A stretch of DNA of 30,598 nt from a virus. Of this stretch, positions 15,487 to 21,998 are shown in pieces. The stretch covers positions 1-30,598 of the IMG/VR virus record IMGVR_UViG_3300048011_000039. One strand, given 5' to 3'. The notes beneath the pieces are model-generated. The model was given only the letters and a program-made list of their open reading frames with translations, was not told the origin of the DNA and searched no databases. Both the position numbers and the translations under genes were made by a program. Every line of letters starts with the position of its first letter. The stretch's first letter is position 1.

Positions 15487-16698
15487 TTACGTCCACCTCT
15501 GCGGGGCTTGCGGCTTATTCGCCTTTCGTATGGGGAATAGATATTCAACGGCGTAGCCCAGTGCGTCATTCATGTGATCGAAGCCGTCCTTCTCTGGCTG
15601 GCTGGTGCCTTCCTTGTAGGTGTGGCGTTCCAATGATTCGATTACCTTCTTGCACTTAGGGTCTACAAACAAGCGCCGTTGCCCATCTTTAGACAGCAGA
15701 CGCGAGTTTACGCTGTTTATCCTATCTCTAACCGCCGCGTGTGATGACCTTACTTTCACATCAAATCCCGCGTTTTGTAGAATGGACAAATCCGTTCTAC
15801 CCCCTGCGCTCGTTTTCCGTTGACGCGAGGCAGGGTCAGGGTATATGACTATTGTACCATTTCCGTAGCGTGTGCGAATCTCTGCGACCATCTCATCGGT
15901 GTTTGAGCCAAACATAACAATCTCGTCGAATACGTGCAGTGTGTCGCCTCTGCGGGTCATCAGTACGGCAGACATCGGATCGAGGTTAAAGTCCATCCCG
16001 ACGTGGATGACAGGGTGTTCACCATCATGCCTGCTTACTGACTGCTCACGCTTGAATCCGTGATAAATAATGCCGCTGTATGACACGAACGCGGCTTCGT
16101 ATTCTTGCTGAAATGTCCTTTCGTCAAGGTCTGATTTGGCGCTCGTAATCTCATCTGGCGGCACATTACCGCCCTCAATGGTCGTGTACTGGTAAGACTG
16201 CCATCCCTCATCTTTGTCTACCCCTTTGCCGTACAAGTCATAGAAGTGATTCCTTCCTTTTGGTGTGCCTATGAACAAACAAGCGCCCTCGCGGTCACTC
16301 AAAGAAGGCCTCAGCACCTCATACCAAGCCTGCGGCCTCATATCAGCAAACTCATCAAGCACCACAAAGTCTAGTGACCGTCCGCGAAGGTTATCAGGCT
16401 TCTCTGCGCCTTTCAGTGCAATAGTAGAGCCGTTAAGTAAGCTGATGGTCAGCGATGTTTCGTTTTTGCTTGTTATGTATTCAGGCGGTATTTGTTCCGA
16501 CAGCATATCCCAAGCAATCTCTTTGGCCGCCTTATAGGTTGGAGCCACATACCAGACGTTCTGATTAGGCTTACTGAGGGCGCGGTTGAGTAGCTCTGCC
16601 GTGCTCAGAAAGGTTTTGCCGAAGCGCCGACCCGCTACGACTACACGGAAGCGCGTAAAATCCTCGAAGATCTTACTCTGTGGTATTGTCAGCTTCAT
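15487..16698 (-). CDS. terL: Terminase large subunit
   Basis: 403 residues. Walker A is GRRFGKT at residues 23-29, Walker B is VVLDE at 112-116 with Glu 116 as the catalytic carboxylate, and a FIGTPKG coupling motif follows near 145. The nuclease domain starts with VGMDFNLDP (about 235-243, first metal Asp) and has YPDPASRQRKTSAGG (about 285-300) and a C-terminal DHMNDALGYAVEYLF with the last acidic residue. ATPase and RNase H-like nuclease domains are complete. It sits between TerS and portal. It drives DNA packaging and cuts concatemers. The start overlaps the TerS end by 26 bases. Confidence 0.97.
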   Translation of the reverse strand: MKLTIPQSKIFEDFTRFRVVVAGRRFGKTFLSTAELLNRALSKPNQNVWYVAPTYKAAKEIAWDMLSEQIPPEYITSKNETSLTISLLNGSTIALKGAEKPDNLRGRSLDFVVLDEFADMRPQAWYEVLRPSLSDREGACLFIGTPKGRNHFYDLYGKGVDKDEGWQSYQYTTIEGGNVPPDEITSAKSDLDERTFQQEYEAAFVSYSGIIYHGFKREQSVSRHDGEHPVIHVGMDFNLDPMSAVLMTRRGDTLHVFDEIVMFGSNTDEMVAEIRTRYGNGTIVIYPDPASRQRKTSAGGRTDLSILQNAGFDVKVRSSHAAVRDRINSVNSRLLSKDGQRRLFVDPKCKKVIESLERHTYKEGTSQPEKDGFDHMNDALGYAVEYLFPIRKANKPQAPQRWT

Positions 16699-17035
16699 CG
16701 CGTGTTAGCTGTATGACCACTGGCGGTAAGTCTTGTGCCTCAGTCGGTGTTTCTTTCCAGCCCGCCTGTGTCTTTAGGTAGAAAATGGCCGCCGTTGTAT
16801 TGCCTGACTTGGCTTGGCTTATTAGGTTCGAGCCAATGCCTGCGATGGCTTTGGCCTTGCCTTTTTTATAGTGTTCGGAAACACGCTCATCACGCTTACG
16901 CAATTCGTGAAACGTCGTGCGACTGATGCCAAAGTAGTCAGCTATTTGATCTTGGTTTAATACCGACGACAGTGCCTCTAACTCAATGATTTGTGAGTCA
17001 GTCAATTCTACCGATGGCCTGCCGCCTTTACTCAT
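16673..17035 (-). CDS. terS: Terminase small subunit
   Basis: 120 residues. After a basic N-terminus, residues 12-55 hold a helix-turn-helix (LTDSQIIELEALSSVLNQDQIADYFGISRTTFHELRKRDE), followed by an assembly region (YKKGKAKAIAGIGSNLISQAKSGNTTAAIFYLKTQAGW) that is characteristic of small terminases. Its ATG lies within the last codons of the methyltransferase (GATGAGTAA) and its end overlaps TerL. It recognises the packaging start site and loads TerL. Confidence 0.88.
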   Translation of the reverse strand: MSKGGRPSVELTDSQIIELEALSSVLNQDQIADYFGISRTTFHELRKRDERVSEHYKKGKAKAIAGIGSNLISQAKSGNTTAAIFYLKTQAGWKETPTEAQDLPPVVIQLTRDEADNTTE

Positions 17036-18206
17036 CGAAGGCTTCCCCTGTGTCAGCGTGTACAGCCTTGTTGCCTGTGTAATCCTGCCAGCGTTTGATA
17101 ATTACGTCGCAGTACTCAGGCATTAGTTCCATTGTGTAACAGCTCAGATTTTTGTTTTCGCAAGCCAAAATGTTAAATCCAGAACCGCCAAACAAATCTA
17201 AAACTGTCGAAACATCTTTGTAGTAATCAATAACCCACTCGGCTAACGCAACTGGCTTTTGAGTTGCGTGGACTCTTTTTTCGCCGCGCTCAGAATCCTT
17301 AATCATTCCCTTCCAAACGTGTCTAAAAATCCTAACGCTTGCCCATTTAGACTTTACATAAGCTAGCTCACAATCAGATTGTGTGTCCTTATATTTATCA
17401 TCAACGCGCTTATCCCAAACAAACCAATTATTAGTCTGCGGGACTGAGTGCGCGTAATAATTAGCGCCCCACCAAACTTGACGCTTTATCTTTAAAGACT
17501 GACATAAATTAAAAGCATCAACTGCGTACTGTATCGAGTCATCTTTAAAGTCTGGCAGTTTAGAGTTCGTAGTTAAACCGCCCCTGTCATCTCGCATTCC
17601 TTTTTCGTTAATACCGTAAGGTGGATCAGTGTGTACTAAATCAATCGTAGCACCATCGATTAGCTTATCCACAGCGTTAACGCTTGTACTATCCCCACAC
17701 ATTAGCCGATGGTTGCCTAGTACCCAAATATCGCCCTCTACCGTTACAGGCGTCTCGGGTACGTCAGGCACGTCATCCACGTCGGTGAGTCCCTTTACCT
17801 GCTCAGGCTCTAGCAGTTGGGCAAGCTCATCAGAGTCAAAGCCGATTAGGTCGATGTCAAAGTCTAGCTCCTGTAAGCGTCTCAGCTCTGCCGTCAGTGC
17901 TTCGGTGTCCCAGCCCGCATTAAGTGCCAACTTGTTATCGGCAATTACGTAGGCTTTCTTTTGCGCCTCTGTAAGCCCCTCAAGGGTAATCGTCGGCACC
18001 TCGGTAAGGTTTAAACGCTTTGCCGCCATAAGACGACCATGCCCCGCAATGATGCCTGCGGCGTCGTCTATAAGTATGGGGTTGGTAAAGCCAAACTCTT
18101 TGATACTTGCGGCTATTTGCGCCACCTGATCGTCTGAGTGTGTGCGAGAGTTCATCGCATACGGAAGCAAGTCCGCTGTGGATATATAGTCAATTGATAA
18201 AGTCAT
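17028..18206 (-). CDS. ParB-domain fused DNA methyltransferase (N4/N6 type)
   Basis: 392 residues from ATG 18206-18204. A GTG 33 bases upstream is possible, but the ATG follows the preceding TAA directly. Residues about 1-95 are a ParB-like nuclease domain with IIAGHGRLMAAK. The methyltransferase part has DPPYG (about 192-197, motif IV, catalytic) before DLFGGSG (about 335-341, motif I, AdoMet binding), the beta-class order. The product would methylate cytosine N4 or adenine N6 in DNA. Fused ParB-methylases are common in phages and act either in protection from host restriction or in packaging control. It lies directly before TerS. Confidence 0.93.
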   Translation of the reverse strand: MTLSIDYISTADLLPYAMNSRTHSDDQVAQIAASIKEFGFTNPILIDDAAGIIAGHGRLMAAKRLNLTEVPTITLEGLTEAQKKAYVIADNKLALNAGWDTEALTAELRRLQELDFDIDLIGFDSDELAQLLEPEQVKGLTDVDDVPDVPETPVTVEGDIWVLGNHRLMCGDSTSVNAVDKLIDGATIDLVHTDPPYGINEKGMRDDRGGLTTNSKLPDFKDDSIQYAVDAFNLCQSLKIKRQVWWGANYYAHSVPQTNNWFVWDKRVDDKYKDTQSDCELAYVKSKWASVRIFRHVWKGMIKDSERGEKRVHATQKPVALAEWVIDYYKDVSTVLDLFGGSGFNILACENKNLSCYTMELMPEYCDVIIKRWQDYTGNKAVHADTGEAFDE

Positions 18207-18208
18207 AG

Positions 18209-18409
18209 TTATATAGGCGACGGTATACCTGCGGCCCACAGTAGGCCATGCGTTTGCCCGTCTCTTACCTCTCCGCGTTTGATGTCTTGGTCTGACATGG
18301 GGTACGTCTCTACCGCGCCGTCATCGAATGCGACGAGATAGCTACCTTCATTTCTTGGCATACTGCCTTGCTCTACAGGATGCCAGTCTATCGTTACGGT
18401 CTGCAACAT
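18209..18409 (-). CDS. Small hypothetical protein opening the late operon
   Basis: 66 residues from ATG 18409, with a GGGGGA ribosome site 7 bases upstream. An earlier ATG at 18427 overlaps the -10 promoter and is not credible as a start. Sequence MLQTVTIDWHPVEQGSMPRN continues to SYLVAFDDGAVETYPMSDQD and LLWAAGIPSPI. The pattern of a W-P..EG, YLV..DDG and WA..P resembles small uncharacterised DUF551-type phage proteins of about 70 residues. It is the first gene after the late promoter. I do not assign a function. Confidence 0.65.
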   Translation of the reverse strand: MLQTVTIDWHPVEQGSMPRNEGSYLVAFDDGAVETYPMSDQDIKRGEVRDGQTHGLLWAAGIPSPI

Positions 18410-18427
18410 ATAGTGTCCCCCGCTCAT

Positions 18428-18436
18428 ATTATACCA
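18428..18436 (-). promoter_or_regulatory. Extended -10 late promoter
   Basis: The minus strand reads TGGTATAAT, an exact TGn-TATAAT. No -35 is present at 16-18 bases. Transcription would begin near 18421, 12 bases before the first late gene ATG at 18409. It follows the strong early terminator (18501-18523), so this is the best candidate for the start of the late transcript of head and tail genes. Confidence 0.65.
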
Positions 18437-18500
18437 ATATATGCTAAAAAGATGCGGACAATAAATAACGCCTATTTAATATCCGGCATTTAACAGGCAT

Positions 18501-18523
18501 AAAAAAGCCCGCACGAAGCGGGC
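18501..18523 (-). terminator. Rho-independent terminator of the early operon
   Basis: On the minus strand GCCCGC TTCGT GCGGGC forms a 6-bp GC stem followed directly by TTTTTT. It lies 66 bases after the stop of the last early gene (18589) and before the late promoter, separating the two transcription units. Confidence 0.9.
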
Positions 18524-18588
18524 AAGGGGTTTCTCACGCCCAAGGAAACTACGGAGATTAGCAAGTTATTTCTAGTGGCGGCTGATCG

Positions 18589-18789
18589 TTATGAGTGTTC
18601 CGATGATCCTCCATGTTCTACCTCAGATGGATAGGGCGACCAGAATGACTTTCCGTACTTGTAATACGCGCGTAAGTATTTGCGCATAGTCCTGTCATGT
18701 ACATCGAAGATTTGCGCGAGCGCCCATACCTCGACACCCTCGCTTTCCATCTGAGCCGCGTCGCTTACCTGCTTATAAGTCAGCTTCAC
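18589..18789 (-). CDS. Small helix-turn-helix protein
   Basis: 66 residues, starting at GTG 18789 with a weak AAGG ribosome site. MKLTYKQVSDAAQMESEGVEVWALAQIFDVHDRTMRKYLRAYYKYG shows a helix-turn-helix (about residues 20-43) with a DVHDRTMRKYLR recognition helix. The rest is a short polar tail. It is the last gene before the early terminator, so it may control late transcription or the switch, but that is inference. I do not recognise a named family. Confidence 0.65.
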   Translation of the reverse strand: MKLTYKQVSDAAQMESEGVEVWALAQIFDVHDRTMRKYLRAYYKYGKSFWSPYPSEVEHGGSSEHS

Positions 18790-18837
18790 AATCTATGACC
18801 TTGTAATCAGAATGACCGTTGCGACCATTAAATCTGC

Positions 18838-19047
18838 TCATTGTTCAGCGAGACAAGTCTTTTCATAAATTCCTCGCCAGTCAGGATGCCCGTCTCTGCC
18901 ATTTGTTTCCTTCCACAATTCGACGAATTCACAGTAAATGTCTTGCTGGCTGACGGCCTCTTCGTAATCACCCTGACCAGCTATCCCGAATGCTATCACC
19001 ACTAACAGGAAAATCACCGCATATTTGATATTCGGATGTAAGTGCAT
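18838..19047 (-). CDS. Small membrane-anchored protein, conserved in phages
   Basis: 69 residues with an AAGGGG ribosome site at ATG 19047. Residues about 8-24 (YAVIFLLVVIAFGIAG) form a transmembrane or signal-anchor segment; it lacks the lipobox cysteine. The rest has DIYCEFVELWKETNGRDGHPDWRGIYEKTC, a two-cysteine pattern I know from small Pseudomonas phage proteins. The gene overlaps the sigma region 4-like ORF by 80 bases in a different frame. The C-terminal part is likely periplasmic. Function is unknown. Confidence 0.65.
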   Translation of the reverse strand: MHLHPNIKYAVIFLLVVIAFGIAGQGDYEEAVSQQDIYCEFVELWKETNGRDGHPDWRGIYEKTCLAEQ

Positions 19048-19192
19048 CGCAGTACCCCTTCATTTTTGGATTGTTTTTTAGTTTTTTTAACGCTCTGATT
19101 TCAATCGTTCTGATTGTTTGACGGCTTACACCCATGACATCCGCGATTTCTTGATGTGTCATATGGTATGGAAAGTCGATAGCTCGTGACAT
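18968..19192 (-). CDS. Sigma-70 region 4-like HTH protein
   Basis: 74 residues. Residues 11-39 read MTHQEIADVMGVSRQTIRTI then EIRALKKLK. This matches sigma-70 region 4.2, whose consensus carries an EIA..LGVSR...RQIE..AL.KLR pattern. The protein is only about one domain long and lacks region 2, so it cannot act as a whole sigma factor. It may bind -35 DNA or RNA polymerase as a regulator. Its last 26 codons overlap the next gene in another frame. It sits late in the early operon, where Q-like late activators are usually found. Confidence 0.7.
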   Translation of the reverse strand: MSRAIDFPYHMTHQEIADVMGVSRQTIRTIEIRALKKLKNNPKMKGYCDALTSEYQICGDFPVSGDSIRDSWSG

Positions 19193-19335
19193 TAATTTAC
19201 CTCGTACGGGTCATGGGTGCTGGGATACTTCATAAGCCAAGTACCTTGAACCTTGTCGATATACTTAGTGCTAATGTCATGGCCTTTACACCAGCGCAAA
19301 GCACTCTCTAAAGAATTAAAAACGATTGTTGTCAT
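19192..19335 (-). CDS. Small hypothetical protein
   Basis: 47 residues from ATG 19335 with an AGGGG ribosome site. A longer version would run through a terminator hairpin, so I reject it. The protein reads MTTIVFNSLESALRWCKGHD and ends THDPYEVN. No known family is recognised. Its start lies just 11 bases after the U-run of the terminator at 19346-19370. That suggests it depends on read-through. Its stop overlaps the ATG of the sigma-like gene. Confidence 0.5.
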   Translation of the reverse strand: MTTIVFNSLESALRWCKGHDISTKYIDKVQGTWLMKYPSTHDPYEVN

Positions 19336-19345
19336 GCTCGCCCCT

Positions 19346-19370
19346 AAAAGAAAAGGCCGCTTATGCGGCC
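19346..19370 (-). terminator. Strong hairpin terminator inside the early operon
   Basis: The minus strand has GGCCGC ATAA GCGGCC followed by TTTTCTTTT. The stop codon TAA of the upstream gene (19361-19363) lies in the 4-base loop. The downstream gene starts only 11 bases later, so read-through or antitermination would be needed. Confidence 0.85.
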
Positions 19371-19543
19371 ATAATGTATTCGGCTGTGCGGAAGCCGCGC
19401 AACACATCGTTAAGGTACAGGCGGCAAGGCTCACTCAATGATGCGTCCACAATGTGCCTACCTTGCATATCAAAAATGCGGATGAACCTCCCCTTCATTT
19501 TATAGGCTCGATATTGGCCGTAGATTTCCTGATAAAACTCCAT
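19361..19543 (-). CDS. Small hypothetical protein ending in a terminator loop
   Basis: 60 residues with a strong AGGGAGAAGCG ribosome site before ATG 19543. MEFYQEIYGQYRAYKMKGRF leads to IRIFDMQGRHIVDASLSEPCRLYLNDV and an AEYIMAA end. The last codons form the ascending arm of the terminator hairpin. A basic, beta-rich small protein; I do not recognise a family. Co-transcribed with the 19555 gene. Confidence 0.6.
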   Translation of the reverse strand: MEFYQEIYGQYRAYKMKGRFIRIFDMQGRHIVDASLSEPCRLYLNDVLRGFRTAEYIMAA

Positions 19544-19554
19544 ATCGCTTCTCC

Positions 19555-19707
19555 CTAGGCGAATAAATAGTCGGCATAATAAACGGCAACTAATGGGCGA
19601 TTATCAGCGTATGAGTTGAAATTGAATTCAGCGTCATCGTACCGATCCAACTCTTCTTGAACGCGATCTCGTGCATTTTCGATTGCTTCTTCGTAAGTTA
19701 ATAACAT
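19555..19707 (-). CDS. Small acidic hypothetical protein with shared leader
   Basis: 50 residues from ATG 19707, with AAGGGAGAA upstream. An in-frame codon at 19782 lies upstream of the leader and is less likely. MLLTYEEAIENARDRVQEEL is helical, followed by YADNRPLVAVYYADYLFA. No family is recognised. Its 5' leader is nearly identical to that of the plus-strand gene at 25496, so the two genes probably share control. Confidence 0.6.
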   Translation of the reverse strand: MLLTYEEAIENARDRVQEELDRYDDAEFNFNSYADNRPLVAVYYADYLFA

Positions 19708-19748
19708 TGTGTTTCTCCCTTGGTTGGTAGCTGTGTTCCCAGCCGATG
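19705..19748 (-). repeat. Shared 5' leader element, copy 1
   Basis: Reading the minus strand it starts CATCGGCTGGGAACACAGCT and runs through AACCAAGGGAGAA to the start codon. The first 36 bases match 25456-25491 with 2 differences. GGCTG and CAGCT in it can pair as a small stem around GGAACA-like bases. About 5 bases upstream lies a TAGATT that could be a -10 element, with TTGCAA 17 bases further. Confidence 0.85.
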
Positions 19749-19853
19749 TAAGTAATCTACTACCTGCAATTATCCTTTGCAAGCACTTTGTTATCTTTTT
19801 TTGATAATTATATGGGGAAGGGAAAGCGCAATGGTCTGGCGCAGTCAGATTAC

Positions 19854-20042
19854 TTACCCGTAATGGCGGGCAATCTCTGCGATGAAGTGGTCTTCGTTGG
19901 GATGACGTGACAGGCGCTTTAGGTATTCTTCCTCACCGATGCCCTTGTCTCTGCCCAATCGAGCCAGTAGCTCTGCGGTCTTGTCAGTAACGACGATGTG
20001 GTGCCGCTCTGCAAAAAACTGTCTTTGGCTTTGTACACACAT
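19854..20042 (-). CDS. Small hypothetical early protein
   Basis: 62 residues from ATG 20042, which has an ideal AGGAGG ribosome site. Starting farther upstream would run into the promoter palindrome, so I use the ATG. MCVQSQRQFFAERHHIVVTD is followed by KTAELLARLGRDKGIGEEEYLKRLSRHPNED, a mostly helical protein. No family is recognised. It is the first gene behind the 20063 promoter/operator. Confidence 0.65.
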   Translation of the reverse strand: MCVQSQRQFFAERHHIVVTDKTAELLARLGRDKGIGEEEYLKRLSRHPNEDHFIAEIARHYG

Positions 20043-20062
20043 AACAACATCCTCCTGTTTCG

Positions 20063-20077
20063 TTGTTATTATAACAA
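20063..20077 (-). promoter_or_regulatory. Extended -10 promoter inside a palindrome (operator candidate)
   Basis: TTGTTATAATAACAA is a perfect 7-1-7 palindrome. It contains TGTTATAAT, an extended -10. Transcription would begin near 20059, upstream of the AGGAGG and ATG 20042. A repressor binding the palindrome would block the promoter directly. The upstream -35 is poor, as usual for extended -10 promoters. Confidence 0.65.
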
Positions 20078-20087
20078 AAGCAAGCAA

Positions 20088-20471
20088 TCAGTTATAGGAA
20101 ATCATTACATGGTCGGGGTTCTGCTCTCTGAGCTTGATCTGCTCGCGGTAGTGCTTGGCAATCTCATCACGAACGGCTTTGTTTTCTTTCAGAATGCCAC
20201 GCGACTTCTCCCGCAATATCTCCATGTGGCCTTCACCTAGATGCTGATTGCAGAAGTCAGTGAACATGACGGGAGACTCGGTAAATAGGCGATGGCAGGT
20301 GTAACAGCCCGTGAGTAAATTATCGAGGCTATACCTCACGACTTTATTTCTGCGACCATATATGTGCATGGCCTGATTCGTCTCTGTGTTGCCACATCGC
20401 ACACAAGCGCCGTCACGTAGCCTCACAGCCTTGCTACACCAAATGTCGGCGTTCGTTCGTTTTATTGCCAT
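20088..20471 (-). CDS. NinG/Rap-like recombination endonuclease (HNH-type)
   Basis: 127 residues. A zinc-binding pair CVRCGN (about residues 24-29) is followed by QAMHIYGRRNKVVRYSLDNLLTGCYTCHRLFTESP, matching the lambda NinG (Rap) family core, with H, Y, N and the CYTCH second cysteine pair. Rap cuts Holliday-like branched DNA in lambda. It lies in a Nin-like gene cluster beside a zinc-ribbon ORF and a NinB-like gene. Its start overlaps the zinc-ribbon gene by 38 bases. Confidence 0.75.
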   Translation of the reverse strand: MAIKRTNADIWCSKAVRLRDGACVRCGNTETNQAMHIYGRRNKVVRYSLDNLLTGCYTCHRLFTESPVMFTDFCNQHLGEGHMEILREKSRGILKENKAVRDEIAKHYREQIKLREQNPDHVMISYN

Positions 20472-20610
20472 AGTACGTCTCTGTAGTGAATTGTCGTTCC
20501 CGTAGTATTGCTTTCTCTATATTGCCGCACTCACACGACCAGCCTTCTAGCTTGCCGCCCTTAGCTGTGAACATCGGCACCATCTCTTTACCGCACTTAG
20601 TGCATACCAT
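20434..20610 (-). CDS. Small zinc-ribbon protein
   Basis: 58 residues from ATG 20610. CTKCGKEM at the start and WSCECG about 20 residues later form a four-cysteine zinc ribbon. The rest is polar and basic. It overlaps the previous gene by 14 bases and the NinG-like gene by 38 bases, so translation is coupled. The function is unknown; such ribbons commonly bind nucleic acid or RNA polymerase. A GTG 9 bases upstream is also possible as the start. Confidence 0.6.
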   Translation of the reverse strand: MVCTKCGKEMVPMFTAKGGKLEGWSCECGNIEKAILRERQFTTETYYGNKTNERRHLV

Positions 20611-20839
20611 GATCTTCACGCATTTCTGACATCGGGGTAATTAGTGCCGCAAGCCAACTCTGAGTAAAAGAGTCGATGTCTACATCTATAGTAATGCCTT
20701 CAGGACACATGACCTCGACATACACATCGGTCAAATCTTGGTTACGGATGTTGCTGGTTGCTCCGATTATCGCCTCTACTCTGCAAACAACTGAACCGCC
20801 ATCAGGTAGCGGCATCGAGAGTATGGGGAGTGTAATCAT
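20597..20839 (-). CDS. Small hypothetical protein
   Basis: 80 residues from ATG 20839, whose ATGA overlaps the stop of the phosphoesterase. MITLPILSMPLPDGGSVVCR is followed by VEVMCPEGITIDVDIDSFTQSWLAALI. Beta strands then a helix; no family recognised. A longer frame to 20947 lies entirely within the phosphoesterase and is not needed. The overlap implies coupled expression. Confidence 0.6.
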   Translation of the reverse strand: MITLPILSMPLPDGGSVVCRVEAIIGATSNIRNQDLTDVYVEVMCPEGITIDVDIDSFTQSWLAALITPMSEMREDHGMH

Positions 20840-21996
20840 TGCAGTGCCTCTATACCGACTTTGAACCGACTGAACTCGCCGTGTTCTTTGTCTAATACTA
20901 CACAAGAAATTGAGCGTTGTGACCCGTAACCACTGGCTGAATGCCATGCGTCAGGCGGTGGCAGTACAGACCAGCTTTCCCAAGTAAGCCCACCCAATTC
21001 CTCAGCTTGCTTGTGATGAATGTGACCAGTCCATGCAAAGCGATACTTGGTGCGCCCCCACTCCTGCGCATAGTCTCGAGTGATTGCCTCGTACAGTTGC
21101 CGAGTGCGTATCTTGTCACCGTGATGCGTAATGACGAAGTTATTGCCCCACTCAAAATGGATGAACTTGTTAAAGTTGTCGAACACCTTAACGCGCTTTT
21201 CCTTCTCGTAGTACATACGAAGCATTTCGTTAAGCCAGAGAGAGGCGTCAGGGTCATGGTTGCCGCGAGCGTTAATCAGCCACACCTCGTCGTACTGCTG
21301 GAGCATTCTAGTGACAATGATTTGGAAAAGGTTGCCTGCGGCCCTAATGGTCTTGCCTGCTCTGCCATCAACGTCGAGAGGCGTCCCTGCGCCTGTCTCG
21401 CCCTTTAGGTTGTTAGCGTGGATCATGTCACCTACGTTGAGCAAAACGCCTACAGCGCAATCGCCGGTGCTTGCCAGAAGCTTATCAACGCCTTTAATTA
21501 GGGTGTCTTGTGCAATCTGCAAGTCCCAGGGGTCAGCCCTTGTCTCTGGTGTCCAAGCTAGCATCCCAAGGTGATGGTCGCCAACAATGGTGACGGCCAT
21601 GCGTTCTTTCTGCTTCTTGGCTTTGCTTTTTTTTACAGGCTTTGCCAAGCCTTTGAGGTCGTCTTTCAACCCTTCTTTGAAGCTATCGAGCGCAACTTGC
21701 AGGACGTGTTCTTTGTCAGACTGGCTCTTCACCCACTGGCCGATAGGCTTGCCTTCGTCGTTGTAGTAGGTCGATACACCCTTTACTGTGAAGCCGTCCG
21801 GTACAGGGTGCGTATAGTCATGCTCTGGACTGTAACCCTGTAAGCTGGCTTTCTTCTGCACCGCCTTTAAATGGTCACGGACAGTAGTTCTGCTAATACC
21901 AAGGTCCATTCCTATTTCACGGGCGCTCATGCCCTTGTCTACTCGGCTTGCTACTTCTCTCTGCCTTTCGGTCGTGCAAAACTGCAATAAGCTCAT
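20836..21996 (-). CDS. Calcineurin-like metallophosphoesterase with N-terminal HTH
   Basis: 386 residues with an AGGGGGAT ribosome site. The N-terminus (about residues 10-45) has a LuxR-like helix-turn-helix (GMSAREIGMDLGISRTTVRD). The phosphoesterase core has VGDHHLG (about 137-143), NVGDMIH (about 187-193), ARGNHD (about 243-248), THHGD near 290 and TGHIHH (about 323-328), in the correct order for a two-metal active site. It probably acts on nucleic acid or phosphoesters. Related phage proteins are often called DNA repair exonucleases, but the substrate is unclear here. The HTH fusion is noteworthy. Confidence 0.9.
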   Translation of the reverse strand: MSLLQFCTTERQREVASRVDKGMSAREIGMDLGISRTTVRDHLKAVQKKASLQGYSPEHDYTHPVPDGFTVKGVSTYYNDEGKPIGQWVKSQSDKEHVLQVALDSFKEGLKDDLKGLAKPVKKSKAKKQKERMAVTIVGDHHLGMLAWTPETRADPWDLQIAQDTLIKGVDKLLASTGDCAVGVLLNVGDMIHANNLKGETGAGTPLDVDGRAGKTIRAAGNLFQIIVTRMLQQYDEVWLINARGNHDPDASLWLNEMLRMYYEKEKRVKVFDNFNKFIHFEWGNNFVITHHGDKIRTRQLYEAITRDYAQEWGRTKYRFAWTGHIHHKQAEELGGLTWESWSVLPPPDAWHSASGYGSQRSISCVVLDKEHGEFSRFKVGIEALQ

Positions 21997-21998
21997 GC

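Noticed and set aside
18410-18427. Upstream ATG for the first late gene
   Set aside because: The ATG overlaps the promoter -10, so the transcript would begin downstream of it.
19336-19434. Upstream extension of the 47-residue gene
   Set aside because: It would translate the terminator hairpin in reverse context and skips a good ribosome site at the internal ATG.
20941-21408. 155-residue plus-strand ORF opposite the phosphoesterase
   Set aside because: Antisense shadow of a gene with all catalytic motifs; no ribosome site of note.
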